A program made the position numbers and the translations under genes. Below, piece after piece: positions 24,131 to 32,130 of a stretch of DNA of 33,094 bases. Origin of the DNA: Lachnospiraceae bacterium (lineage in GTDB: Bacteria; Bacillota_A; Clostridia; Lachnospirales; Lachnospiraceae); contig JAGACI010000032.1 of NCBI GenBank assembly GCA_017614185.1, positions 1-33,094 of the forward strand, in the 5' to 3' direction. The notes beneath the pieces were generated by a model that was given only the letters and a program-made list of their open reading frames with translations, was not told where the DNA came from and searched no databases. Numbering within the stretch: position 1 is the stretch's first letter; each line of letters begins with the position of its first letter.

Positions 24131-25003
24131 TTACTCCTTCTCGTAGGATAAAATCCTAAGCTTCTTGGAAAGCTCCGTAAGATGCGTATCCAAACCGCAG
24201 TCGTAAATTCCGGCCTCTGTTTCAATAAGACACTGCCCTTTGTTAAGGGAAGCATCCTCGACAAACTCTAAAGAAGCGTTTCCTACAACGGAATCGGTCT
24301 GAATAAGCTTTTTTTGCATACTCATGTATGCGTAATCATCCTTGGACACATGAATAAGATAGTTCTTGGCTGCCTCAATGTGTGCAAGGGTGTTCATGAC
24401 AAGATATGTAACTACGTCCTTGTATGAGGACATATCCACCTTGAAGATATATTGATAGATATCATTGATTGTCTCAATCAAATCGGGCTCAAGGTTCTCG
24501 ATCATCTGCTCGTACTCGGCTTTAAGATCGACTCTCTCCTGGGCAAGCTCACGTCTCTCCCTGTCGAGTCTTTGCATTCCTTCCTTGTTGCCCTGATCAT
24601 AGCCGGCATCGTAGCCCTTCTTTCTGGCTTCCTCGAGAGCCTGCTCTTTCATAGCCTCGATATCTTTAAGGGCTTCTTCCCTCATTCTCTCGATTTCTTC
24701 CTGGGCCTCGGCTATAAGTTCTCTCGGGTCCGGTCCCTCATAAGGAATATCTGTGGGAACAGAAGGCTCGTAAGCTTCTTCGGGAATCTCGTCTCCCTCT
24801 TCTCTGGGGAGTCCGTCCTCACTTTCTACCACACCGATCTCCCTTGCGGGGATTCCTGATTTGAATCCGCCGTCCAAAGGATGGGTCTCTCTGTAGATTT
24901 GAAGCTTCTGGGCTATTATCTCATTGCTGTCCACCATTACCTTATTTTCCGGATCTGATACGGTGTACATGTTTTTGACAAGGTTATACGACAATCTCGT
25001 CAC
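24131..25003 (-). CDS. fliH: Flagellar export ATPase regulator FliH
   Basis: FliH forms the dimeric stalk that holds FliI and ties it to the C-ring. The 290-residue sequence has a variable N-terminus and a long charged coiled coil (about 95-175, with EEALKDIEAMKEQALEEARK and glycines spaced as YDAGYDQGNKEG). The C-terminal domain (about 180-290) with VEDASLNKGQCLIETEAGIYD resembles the delta/E subunits of rotary ATPases. It overlaps the end of fliG by 20 nt. The reading starts at GTG 25003; TTG 24994, 8 nt after GGAGG, is an equally good start and would shorten the protein by three residues. Order fliG-fliH-fliI is canonical. Confidence 0.93.
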   Translation of the reverse strand: MTRLSYNLVKNMYTVSDPENKVMVDSNEIIAQKLQIYRETHPLDGGFKSGIPAREIGVVESEDGLPREEGDEIPEEAYEPSVPTDIPYEGPDPRELIAEAQEEIERMREEALKDIEAMKEQALEEARKKGYDAGYDQGNKEGMQRLDRERRELAQERVDLKAEYEQMIENLEPDLIETINDIYQYIFKVDMSSYKDVVTYLVMNTLAHIEAAKNYLIHVSKDDYAYMSMQKKLIQTDSVVGNASLEFVEDASLNKGQCLIETEAGIYDCGLDTHLTELSKKLRILSYEKE

Positions 25004-26000
25004 CTCCGCCTCTGGAGATTACGATCTCAGCTGAATCCTCGAGCTTACGTATGATATTAACGATCTTCTGCTGAGCTTCCTCAACATCCTTCATACGCAC
25101 AGGACCCATGAATTCCATATCCTCTTTGATCATAACAGCGAGACGCTTGGAGAGGTTGTTGAATATTGCTGCCTGAACCTGTTCATTGGCACCCTTAAGC
25201 GCAATGGCAAGGTCAGAGTTGTCAACGTCTCTAAGCACTCTTTGGATAGCTCTGTCGTCCAAAAGAAGGATATCCTCGAATACGAACATCTTCTTTCTGA
25301 TCTCGTCCGCAAGTTCGGGCTCTTCGATTTCCAGAGTCTCCATGATGTGTTTCTCTGTTCCTCTGTCTACGGTGTTCAAGATATCTACGACTGCATCTAC
25401 ACCACCGATAATTGTGTAATCCTGGTTTACGAGGGATGCAAGCTTGCTCTCCAAAACCTTCTCCACCTCTTTGATGACATCGGGACTTGTACGGTCCATT
25501 AATGCAATTCTCTTTGCAACATCGGCCTGTCTGTCGGGTGCAAGTGCGGATACAATCATTGCAGCCTGCTGAGGAGACAGGTATGACAAAATAAGGGCGA
25601 TAGTCTGAGGATGCTCGTCCTGAATAAAGTTGAGAAGCTGTGTAGCATCGGCCTTTCTGATAAACTCGAAGGGCTTAACCTGCAAGGATGCAGTAAGTTT
25701 TCCGATAACCTCCACGGCCTTGTCGCCGCCAAGTGCGTGCTCCAGGAGTTCCTTCGCGTATCCGATACCACCTTCCGCGATGTACTGCTGTGCAAGGCAG
25801 ACCTCGTAGAACTCGTTGATAACCTGCTCTTTTACCTGAGGTGTTACACTTCTCGTATTGGCAATCTCAAGGGTCAATTCCTCAATTTCCTCTTCCTTGA
25901 GATGTTTGAATATTCCTGCGCTTCGTTCGGGGCCTAATGAAATCAATAGGATTGCCGCTTTCTGCAGGCCTGTTATTTTCTCATCCGCATTTCTCGGCAT
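24984..26000 (-). CDS. fliG: Flagellar motor switch protein FliG
   Basis: FliG is the rotor protein that contacts MotA to generate torque. The 338-residue length is standard. The N-terminal FliF-binding domain includes GLQKAAILLISLGPE (11-25). The middle domain has the conserved EHPQ motif (129-132, in QDEHPQTIALILSYL). The C-terminal torque domain holds DDRAIQRVLRDVDNSDLAIALKG, the charged helix that faces the stator, and ends in ISRGGGDEIVV. The ATG follows the fliF stop by 6 nt with GGGGGTAA as ribosome binding site. No truncation or unusual residues were noticed. Confidence 0.98.
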   Translation of the reverse strand: MPRNADEKITGLQKAAILLISLGPERSAGIFKHLKEEEIEELTLEIANTRSVTPQVKEQVINEFYEVCLAQQYIAEGGIGYAKELLEHALGGDKAVEVIGKLTASLQVKPFEFIRKADATQLLNFIQDEHPQTIALILSYLSPQQAAMIVSALAPDRQADVAKRIALMDRTSPDVIKEVEKVLESKLASLVNQDYTIIGGVDAVVDILNTVDRGTEKHIMETLEIEEPELADEIRKKMFVFEDILLLDDRAIQRVLRDVDNSDLAIALKGANEQVQAAIFNNLSKRLAVMIKEDMEFMGPVRMKDVEEAQQKIVNIIRKLEDSAEIVISRGGGDEIVV

Positions 26001-26006
26001 TAATAG

Positions 26007-27608
26007 TTACCCCCATTCCTCGTTCAGCCAGTTTCTAAGAAGGTTGGCTGCAGCCTCCGGATTCTCGTCCACGAATTTCTCGATCATCTTTCTGGTCTCA
26101 GACTTCGTCTCAACCTCAATGTCTGAAAGGTCAGCTTCAGGTGTGGACTGGAGCAAATCTTCCACTGAAAGTTCCTCTGTTTCCTGAGGAGCTTCCTTTG
26201 AAACCATGCTTCTGAATACTACGAATCCGAGGAGTCCAAGGATTAAAACGATGAGGATGATTGAAAGGATATCTCCTGCTGACATTCCCGTATCTTCTTC
26301 ATCCATGAACTCATTTATCTGATAAGCCATGATTGTGATGCTTTCCTTGGGCATTCCCGTTGCTGTTGCAACTGCCGAATAGAACTCATCGTCAACCGTA
26401 AGCTTAATAGCTTCCGAATTGGCAGCCTTATATTCATCCCAGGTAATACCGTCAAGTAAGCCCTGGTTTCTGGTATCAACTTCATTGATTACGTTGTAGT
26501 TGATAGCTGTAATTGTGGCTGATGAATTGGAGTAATTGATAACTCCTGCGGGTACTTCCGAAACTGTCGTATAGGAGTTTGGAAGATACTTACGATACTC
26601 CTCAGACTCTGTTGCGGATTCCGAAGCCACGTCACTGTACTGGTAGGATGTTGTGTCGGAATCGTTTGAGGTGGTTCCTGGAACACCGCCGTTACTGCCT
26701 GTAGACTCGGAGTTGTAAATTGTCTCCTCACTTAACATACCCTCGGTTCTTCCGTCGGGTGCATCATAAGTCTGAGTCTGCTTTGTTGTCTTTGAAAAAT
26801 CTATGTCGAGATTGCATGCAACCTCTACGGAATTAAACTGTCCCGTGCCAAGAAGAACTCTCTTGACGGAATTGATAAGGACATTCTCCTGCTTCTGGCG
26901 TGCATCAAGCTGAGAAGATGCTACTCCTCCCACACTTATCTCACTGTCGCCGGAGAACCAGAGTTTGCCGTTTGAGTCGATAATTGTAATGTTGTTGGTT
27001 GTGGTATTGCCAAGACTTGTCGCTGCAAAGCGCGCAATGTAAGCTGCCATATCCTCTGTGAAATCACCTTTCAGAACGAGGAAGATAGCGCAGCTTGCCT
27101 CCTGGGTAGACGCGATAAGAGTTCCGTCCTGCTCAGGGATTGAAAGTTCAACCTTCGCACTGTCAACGGAATCCATTATCTCAATAATACTCTTTAATTC
27201 ATCCTGTTTATACTTAACGTATCTCTTCTGCTTATCGGACTCAGTAGTTGAAAGTCCGCCGCTTGTAACATCATCTATGGACATTCCCTGTGTAGGGATT
27301 CCTGCAGCGCCAAGTGCAAGTCTTGCCTCTGAGTACTGCTCCTCCAAAACGCTGATAACCAGGCCGTCTGTACTTGTCTGATATGTAATGCTCTGACCGC
27401 TTAAAAGTTCTGTGATCTTGGAAGCCTCAGCCGTATCCGAGCATACCATCAATTGTGTGTATACCGGTTGTGATAACACCATAACAAGGATAGCGAACGC
27501 CAAAATAACGGCGGCGGCTACCCCCACTATTATGGTCTTTTGCTTGGAGGTAAACTTGTTCCACCAATCAACGACCTTCTGCCAAAGCTCCTTCAGTTTT
27601 TCGACCAT
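26007..27608 (-). CDS. fliF: Flagellar MS-ring protein FliF
   Basis: FliF builds the MS ring in the cytoplasmic membrane, the base for the rotor and rod. The 533-residue protein has an N-terminal transmembrane helix at about 24-46 and ring-building motif domains, with QPVYTQLMVCSD then LALGAAGIPTQGMSIDD and KQDELKSIIEIMDSVDSAKVEL segments. A Ser/Thr/Asp-rich disordered loop follows at about 305-345. The second transmembrane helix is at about 446-466, and the C-terminal FliG-binding tail includes DENPEAAANLLRNWLNEE (516-533 region). The ATG 27608 has AAGGAG 7 nt upstream. It is followed at 6 nt by fliG, its direct partner. Confidence 0.97.
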   Translation of the reverse strand: MVEKLKELWQKVVDWWNKFTSKQKTIIVGVAAAVILAFAILVMVLSQPVYTQLMVCSDTAEASKITELLSGQSITYQTSTDGLVISVLEEQYSEARLALGAAGIPTQGMSIDDVTSGGLSTTESDKQKRYVKYKQDELKSIIEIMDSVDSAKVELSIPEQDGTLIASTQEASCAIFLVLKGDFTEDMAAYIARFAATSLGNTTTNNITIIDSNGKLWFSGDSEISVGGVASSQLDARQKQENVLINSVKRVLLGTGQFNSVEVACNLDIDFSKTTKQTQTYDAPDGRTEGMLSEETIYNSESTGSNGGVPGTTSNDSDTTSYQYSDVASESATESEEYRKYLPNSYTTVSEVPAGVINYSNSSATITAINYNVINEVDTRNQGLLDGITWDEYKAANSEAIKLTVDDEFYSAVATATGMPKESITIMAYQINEFMDEEDTGMSAGDILSIILIVLILGLLGFVVFRSMVSKEAPQETEELSVEDLLQSTPEADLSDIEVETKSETRKMIEKFVDENPEAAANLLRNWLNEEWG

Positions 27609-27642
27609 GGTTATTTCTCCTTACTGCTGCTTCCCTGCGTTA

Positions 27643-27960
27643 CTACATCTGAAGATTCATTATCTCCCTGTAAGCTTCCACAAATTTGTCTCTTACGGCA
27701 ACTGTATACTGCAAAGCTGTGGATGCCTTCTGTAAGGCGATGGCAAGGTCATGTGTGTTCTCGCTCTCGCCCAATGCAAACTTTACCTTCTCGTTCTCAG
27801 CACTTGAGAGGTAAACATTAGTCTCTTTGATATTGTCTATAGCAGCCCCGAGAATGGAATCAAACAGATTCCCGTCTACTTTCTTGGCATCTTCATTAAG
27901 ATTAATGACCGCGTTGGGGCTTGTAACCTTAGTAATCTGAGGTATTGATGTGATATTCAT
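27643..27960 (-). CDS. fliE: Flagellar MS-ring/rod junction protein FliE
   Basis: FliE is the first protein exported through the gate and connects the MS ring to the proximal rod. The 105-residue length is typical. The family's C-terminal helical region is visible as DLAIALQKASTALQYTVAVRDKFVEAYREIMNLQM (about 71-105), with the N-terminal half polar. Its start codon shares one base with the flgC stop (TAATG), a coupled arrangement that keeps rod proteins in balance. The order flgB-flgC-fliE-fliF is canonical. Confidence 0.96.
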   Translation of the reverse strand: MNITSIPQITKVTSPNAVINLNEDAKKVDGNLFDSILGAAIDNIKETNVYLSSAENEKVKFALGESENTHDLAIALQKASTALQYTVAVRDKFVEAYREIMNLQM

Positions 27961-28403
27961 TATTCAGCAATCTCCAATCCTTTAAGTGCCATCGACTTGC
28001 TGGCTGTAAATGCGGTTGAGTTGGCCTCGTAAGAACGGGTCGTGTCAATCAAATCCGTCATCTCCTGCACAATATTTACATTGGGATAGAGAACATATCC
28101 GTTCTCATCCGCATCGGGATGGCTTGGATCATATACTTTTATGAAATCCTGCTCTTTATCTTCGTAAACTCCGCGTACCTTAACGCCCTTGCCGGAATAG
28201 CTGTCAAGAGTCTTCGATAAGATATGTTTGAAATTGGTCTGTTCGTCTTTCTCCTGGAAGGTAACCATCTTACGTCTGTAAGGTGTTCCGTCCGCGGTTC
28301 TCGTAGTCTCGGCATTGGCAACGTTCTCCGCAATGATATCCATGCGGTATCTCTGTGCCGTCATACCTGAGGCATTTACGTTAAAAGCTGAAAACATAGA
28401 CAT
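27960..28403 (-). CDS. flgC: Proximal rod protein FlgC
   Basis: FlgC is one of the rod proteins that form the drive shaft. The 147-residue protein shows the rod/hook N-terminal motif (FSAFNVNASGMTAQRYRMDI, then NVANAETT) and the C-terminal block NIVQEMTDLIDTTRSYEANS with ASKSMALKGLEIAE. These two ends pair into the coiled coil common to axial proteins. The start ATG 28403 has GAAAGGAG upstream; an internal ATG two codons later is less well placed. It is 21 nt after flgB and overlaps fliE by one base. Confidence 0.97.
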   Translation of the reverse strand: MSMFSAFNVNASGMTAQRYRMDIIAENVANAETTRTADGTPYRRKMVTFQEKDEQTNFKHILSKTLDSYSGKGVKVRGVYEDKEQDFIKVYDPSHPDADENGYVLYPNVNIVQEMTDLIDTTRSYEANSTAFTASKSMALKGLEIAE

Positions 28404-28424
28404 AGGTTAAGTCTCCTTTCAATG

Positions 28425-28835
28425 CTACTTCATTACCCTTGCAAGGTTGTCGAACTCGTTGTTGATACTTGCCATAATACCGTTGTACTTAAGCTGGTTG
28501 GCTGCAAGGTACACGCCCTCGGTATCGGGATCTACGTTGTTACCGTCAATTCTGTAGGAATAGTTCCTCATGTCGGTATAAACCTTCGGTTTAAGGCTGT
28601 TTAGATCCAGGTTCGAAATCTGCTTGTCAAGGTTGTTCCTGTTGTCGATGTTTTCGGTAAAGCGACTGATTCGAAGTGCCTTCTTAAGCTCAGACTCGAA
28701 ATCCACATCCTGTCTCTTGTAACCCGGGGTATCCTGGTTAGCAATGTTATTGGAAATGGCCTCGTGTCTTGCCCACGATCCGTCTGCCGCTTTGTCCAAC
28801 AGGTTGATGTAATTAAATGCTCCGGATGAAAACAT
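28425..28835 (-). CDS. flgB: Proximal rod protein FlgB (first gene of the fla/che operon)
   Basis: FlgB is a rod protein and here the first gene of the fla/che run. The 136-residue sequence has the rod signature ANQDTPGYKRQDVDFESELK near residue 32-51 and a C-terminal helix LAANQLKYNGIMASINNEFDNL. The ATG 28835 is preceded by AAAAGGAG. The candidate sigma-A start point would give a leader of about 35 nt and the candidate sigma-D start point about 140 nt. No riboswitch consensus was seen in this leader. Confidence 0.97.
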   Translation of the reverse strand: MFSSGAFNYINLLDKAADGSWARHEAISNNIANQDTPGYKRQDVDFESELKKALRISRFTENIDNRNNLDKQISNLDLNSLKPKVYTDMRNYSYRIDGNNVDPDTEGVYLAANQLKYNGIMASINNEFDNLARVMK

Positions 28836-28865
28836 AAACTTCTCCTTTTAGTCTTACATTAAACC

Positions 28866-28886
28866 TATCATATTCATTATATGATA
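28866..28886. repeat. Inverted repeat over the fla/che -10 element (possible operator)
   Basis: Two perfect 8-bp arms (TATCATAT and ATATGATA) are separated by 5 bp. The 21-bp palindrome covers the whole TATAAT -10 box of the candidate sigma-A promoter. A protein bound here would block initiation. No known operator consensus was recognised, and AT-rich sequence raises the chance of a random palindrome. Confidence 0.5.
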
Positions 28887-28903
28887 TTTTAGAAAAAACA
28901 CAA
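28876..28903 (-). promoter_or_regulatory. Candidate sigma-A promoter of the fla/che operon
   Basis: On the minus strand TTGTGT (28903-28898) is followed after 16 nt by a perfect TATAAT (28881-28876), 40 nt before the flgB ATG. The -10 box is perfect and the -35 box matches 4 of 6. B. subtilis fla/che likewise has a sigma-A promoter close to flgB. Transcription would start near 28869. Confidence 0.65.
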
Positions 28904-28982
28904 GATGTTTTTGTTACTCAATGAAAAAAATCAATATCTTGGGGTTTGACCATTTTTCACTTTTGGGAAATCCGTACTAATA

Positions 28983-29010
28983 TTATCGGATTTTATTCGC
29001 ATTTCTTTTA
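28983..29010 (-). promoter_or_regulatory. Candidate sigma-D (sigma-28) promoter of the fla/che operon
   Basis: On the minus strand TAAA (29010-29007) is followed after 16 nt by TCCGATAA (28990-28983). The sigma-28 consensus is TAAA, about 15 nt, GCCGATAA, so the -35 is perfect and the -10 matches 7 of 8. It lies just after the codY terminator and about 150 nt before flgB, upstream of the sigma-A candidate; B. subtilis fla/che has a sigma-D and a sigma-A promoter too. If sigD lies further down this operon, this would be positive feedback. Confidence 0.55.
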
Positions 29011-29024
29011 GTTTTTTAAGGAAC

Positions 29025-29065
29025 AAAAAAAGGATTTAGTGAGACGAATCTCAATAAATCCTTTT
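29025..29065 (-). terminator. Intrinsic terminator of codY
   Basis: A long hairpin begins about 50 nt after the codY stop. The outer stem is AAAGGATTTA/TAAATCCTTT, there is one mismatch, and the inner stem TGAGA/TCTCA closes a 4-nt loop. On the minus strand it is followed by seven Ts. This should separate codY transcription from the fla/che operon and places the flagellar promoters just downstream. Confidence 0.85.
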
Positions 29066-29116
29066 ATCTTTCTTTGCCGTCAGGTTCCTTCCGACATTAA
29101 ATTGGGGGAAGTATAA

Positions 29117-29905
29117 TTATTTCTTCATATTCTGCTTCTTAAGCTCGGCAATCTCATCAAATACAACATCGTTAAGAACCTTGATGTATGTTCCCTTCAT
29201 ACCTGAAGATCTTGATTCGATTACGCCTGCACTCTCGAATTTACGAAGAGCATTTACGATAACGGAACGGGTAATTCCTACTCTGTCCGCAATCTTGGAG
29301 GCAACAAGGATTCCCTCCATACCGTTAAGCTCATCAAAAATATGAGTAATTGCTTCCATCTCTGAGAAGGAAAGTGTGTTAATTGCAGATTTAACCACAT
29401 CAACTTTTCTTTTCTCCTCGGCGCTCTCTTCGTTAACGGCTCTTAACATTTCAAGTCCGACAACGGTTGTACCGTACTCGGAAAGAATGATATCGTCGAT
29501 ATCATACTGTTCACCCTGCTTGTAAATGAAGAGGGTTCCAAGTCTCTCACCGGCAATCTCAATAGGTGTGATGATTGCCTGATATGCATTGATGCTCTCG
29601 CCCTCAAAGCCGAGGGTTTCAAGGTTTACGTTCTCTTTTGTGGAAAGGATAGCCAAAAGACGCTCGTTCAACATTCCGTCTACGAATCCGCCTACCTGGT
29701 CATCCAAAAGCTGTGTTATCGTGGCAATCCCTTCAACTTCGCCTACTCCAAGCACTTTACCCTTTTTACTGATAACAAGGATATTGGAATTAAGGATTTC
29801 GCGCATAACACGACAAATATCGTTAAATACCACCTTGCTGGAATTGTTGTTGTGTAAAAGTTTCCCGATTTTTCTTGTTTTGTCAAGCAGCTGAACACTA
29901 CTCAT
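29117..29905 (-). CDS. codY: Global nutritional regulator CodY
   Basis: CodY is the GTP- and branched-chain-amino-acid-responsive regulator of Firmicutes; it represses amino-acid uptake and synthesis genes and, in B. subtilis, fla/che and flagellin. The 262-residue length is typical (259). The N-terminal GAF domain (about 1-155) is followed by a winged-helix DNA-binding domain with the near-invariant VASKIADRVGITRSVIVNAL at about 201-220, then FESAGVIESRS and GMKGTYIKVLN. The ATG 29905 has AAGGAGG upstream. It has its own promoter and terminator and lies directly upstream of fla/che, as in Bacillus. Confidence 0.98.
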   Translation of the reverse strand: MSSVQLLDKTRKIGKLLHNNNSSKVVFNDICRVMREILNSNILVISKKGKVLGVGEVEGIATITQLLDDQVGGFVDGMLNERLLAILSTKENVNLETLGFEGESINAYQAIITPIEIAGERLGTLFIYKQGEQYDIDDIILSEYGTTVVGLEMLRAVNEESAEEKRKVDVVKSAINTLSFSEMEAITHIFDELNGMEGILVASKIADRVGITRSVIVNALRKFESAGVIESRSSGMKGTYIKVLNDVVFDEIAELKKQNMKK

Positions 29906-29936
29906 ATCTCCGCCTCCTTACTACCGGTACTGTGTA

Positions 29937-29951
29937 CGTTTTCGGTAAATT
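29937..29951 (-). promoter_or_regulatory. Weak CodY-box-like sequence in the codY leader
   Basis: On the minus strand the 15-mer AATTTACCGAAAACG matches 11 of 15 positions of the CodY consensus AATTTTCWGAAAATT. It lies in the transcribed leader between the codY promoter and start codon, where CodY could act as a roadblock on its own gene. Four mismatches make this suggestive only. Confidence 0.3.
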
Positions 29952-29982
29952 TGTCCCCCTGTATCCATAACCGAGTATTGAC

Positions 29983-30011
29983 ATAGTACCACAAAATTTA
30001 CTCTGTTGCAA
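29983..30011 (-). promoter_or_regulatory. Promoter of codY
   Basis: On the minus strand TTGCAA (30011-30006) and TACTAT (29988-29983) are separated by exactly 17 nt, a good sigma-A arrangement about 78 nt before the codY start. A second possible element, an extended -10 TGGTATAAT, lies further upstream at 30062-30054 without a clear -35. No obvious terminator separates topA from codY, so some read-through from topA is possible. Confidence 0.6.
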
Positions 30012-30086
30012 CACATTTTGCCAAATTTTTAGACTATTTCTATTTTTTATTCAATTATACCAATACATTTTCTGTCTATTTGGTAA

Positions 30087-32057
30087 TTATTTTGATTTAG
30101 CCTCCGCAGGTTTGGTCCAGGACATGAAATCACATTCCTTTGTCGTAGTGCCGATACAGCCGTAATAACGCCTTCCTTTGCGGGTTTTCATGATTACGAC
30201 GTCCTTGCCGCACTTGGGACATGCAATACCTGTTTTTTCAAAATATGGCTTGGTAAATCTGCATTCAGGGAATCCGGGGCATGCCAAAAACTTTCCGTGA
30301 GGACCGTATTTGTATACCATTCTTCTGCCGCAGACTTCACAGATTTCGTCGGATTCTTCATCCGCAATCTTGACGCTCTCAAGCTCCTTCTCAGCTTTTG
30401 TAACCGCATCATCAAAATCGGGATAAAAATTTCTGACAACAGTTTTCCATTTTACTTCTCCGTCACCGATTCCATCAAGAAGGGTTTCCATGTTGGCGGT
30501 AAAGTTAACGTCAACAATTGAGGGGAACGCGGTCTTCATAATACCGTTAACCACTTCTCCAAGCTCGGTAACGAATATATTTCTTCCTTCCTTGGTTACA
30601 TAGTGTCTTGCAAGGATGGTAGTAATTGTGGGTGCGTATGTACTGGGTCTTCCGATTCCAAGCTCCTCAAGTGTCTTTACAAGGCTCGCCTCGGTAAAGT
30701 GTGCGGGGGGCTGTGTAAAGTGCTGCTTGTAATCGAATTCCTTAAGTGTAAGCTTTGTATCCTTGTCGATACTCTTGCTTAATGTATTTGTCTCTTCCTT
30801 GTCATCCTCGGAAGTATATACTCTCATGTATCCGTCAAAAAGCTGTTTGGAAGCAGCAAAACTGAACTTCTTATCTTTAGCTTTAATTTTTACGGAAGTT
30901 GTCTCATATTTCGCCTCGGACATCTGGCTTGCGGCAAAGCGCTTCCAGATAAGCTGGTAAAGCCTTAACAGGTCCTTGGGAAGCTGTTCTTTGATTGTGA
31001 TGGGATCTCTGTTTAAATCAGTAGGTCTGATTGCTTCGTGAGCATCCTGAATCTTCTGAGCATTTTTCTTAGCATTGGCCTTGCTTGCAAGGTACTCTTC
31101 TCCAAAGTTAGCTGTAATGTACTCTGCAGCTGCAGCCTTAGCCTCGTCGGAGATACGTGTCGAATCGGTACGAAGGTAGGTGATAAGGCCAATTGTGCCT
31201 TCTCCCTTAATCTCAACGCCTTCGTATAACTGCTGTGCAAGACGCATTGTCTTCTGTGTGGAGAAATTAAGTGCCTTGCTGGCTTCCTGCTGAAGAGTTG
31301 AGGTTGTGAAAGGAAGGGGAGGCTTCTTGCTTCTCTCTCCGACCTTGACACTGTCTACGCTAAATTCTGCGCCCTTTAAGGATGCAAGAATCTTCTTAAG
31401 TGCTTCTTCATTCTTGATGTCGCCGCTGTATTTGGCAACAATCGGTTTCTTGGTTCCCGGAATGTTAAGGAGTGCATCAAGACTCCAGTATTCCTCGGGA
31501 ACAAATGCCGCAACCTCTTCTTCTCTGTCACAGATGAGTCTCAAAGCAACTGACTGAACTCGTCCCGCACTAAGGCCTCTTTTTACCTTTGCCCAAAGAA
31601 GAGGAGAAATTCTGTAACCTACCATACGGTCAAGAATTCTTCTTGTCTGTTGCGCATCTACAAGATTCATATCTATATTTCTGGCGTTCTTAAGGGATTC
31701 CTTAACCGCATTCTTGGTAATCTCGTTGAATGTGATTCTGTATACCTTCTTACCCTCAAGCTTAAGTGCCTCGGTAAGATGCCAGGAAATTGCTTCTCCT
31801 TCACGGTCAGGGTCGGTTGCGAGATATATCTTGTCTGCCTTCTTCACTTCCTTACGAAGTGCGGCTACAACGTCTCCCTTTCCTCTGATGGTAATGTACT
31901 TGGGCTCATAGTCGTGTTCGACGTCAACCCCCAGCTGACTCTTGGGCAAATCTCTTACGTGACCGTTGCTGGCCATAACCTCGTAATTGGGGCCCAAAAA
32001 CTTTTTAATTGTCTTCACCTTTGCAGGTGACTCCACTATAACCAGGTTCTTTGCCAT
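30087..32057 (-). CDS. topA: DNA topoisomerase I (type IA)
   Basis: TopA relaxes negative supercoils by single-strand passage. The Toprim domain at the N-terminus has VIVESPAK with Glu9 and the acidic motif DPDREGE (82-88). The catalytic tyrosine is Tyr294 in LITYLRTDST. The GRPSTYAPTI block marks the domain that follows. The C-terminus carries two C4 zinc-ribbon motifs, one starting CEVCGRRM and one CPKCGKDV. At 656 residues it is slightly shorter than B. subtilis TopA (691) and much shorter than E. coli TopA (865). The start ATG 32057 (MAKNLVIVESPAK) is supported by homology, though its GAGAGG ribosome binding site is distant. topA next to codY is a conserved Firmicutes neighbourhood. Confidence 0.98.
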   Translation of the reverse strand: MAKNLVIVESPAKVKTIKKFLGPNYEVMASNGHVRDLPKSQLGVDVEHDYEPKYITIRGKGDVVAALRKEVKKADKIYLATDPDREGEAISWHLTEALKLEGKKVYRITFNEITKNAVKESLKNARNIDMNLVDAQQTRRILDRMVGYRISPLLWAKVKRGLSAGRVQSVALRLICDREEEVAAFVPEEYWSLDALLNIPGTKKPIVAKYSGDIKNEEALKKILASLKGAEFSVDSVKVGERSKKPPLPFTTSTLQQEASKALNFSTQKTMRLAQQLYEGVEIKGEGTIGLITYLRTDSTRISDEAKAAAAEYITANFGEEYLASKANAKKNAQKIQDAHEAIRPTDLNRDPITIKEQLPKDLLRLYQLIWKRFAASQMSEAKYETTSVKIKAKDKKFSFAASKQLFDGYMRVYTSEDDKEETNTLSKSIDKDTKLTLKEFDYKQHFTQPPAHFTEASLVKTLEELGIGRPSTYAPTITTILARHYVTKEGRNIFVTELGEVVNGIMKTAFPSIVDVNFTANMETLLDGIGDGEVKWKTVVRNFYPDFDDAVTKAEKELESVKIADEESDEICEVCGRRMVYKYGPHGKFLACPGFPECRFTKPYFEKTGIACPKCGKDVVIMKTRKGRRYYGCIGTTTKECDFMSWTKPAEAKSK

Positions 32058-32101
32058 AATCTGTTACTTTACCTCTCATTTAAAAGTCGATAACAGCACA
32101 C

Positions 32102-32130
32102 ACTATACACCACAATTCTTATGCACGCAA
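32102..32130 (-). promoter_or_regulatory. Promoter of topA
   Basis: On the minus strand TTGCGT (32130-32125) and TATAGT (32107-32102) are spaced by 17 nt, 45 nt before the topA start. This is a good sigma-A arrangement with both boxes one or two bases from consensus. It faces away from the divergent gene that starts at 32240. Confidence 0.65.

Noticed and set aside
28941..28960. A GGTCAAACC segment on the minus strand resembling part of a c-di-GMP-I (GEMM) riboswitch upstream of flgB
   Set aside because: The remaining conserved GEMM elements and the paired stems are missing. A riboswitch is known before flgB in C. difficile, so it was looked for, but it is not supported here.
30054..30085. 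A possible topA terminator (TACCAA/TTGGTA pairing)
   Set aside because: The stem is only 6 bp with a 16-nt loop and no T-run; read-through into codY seems as likely.
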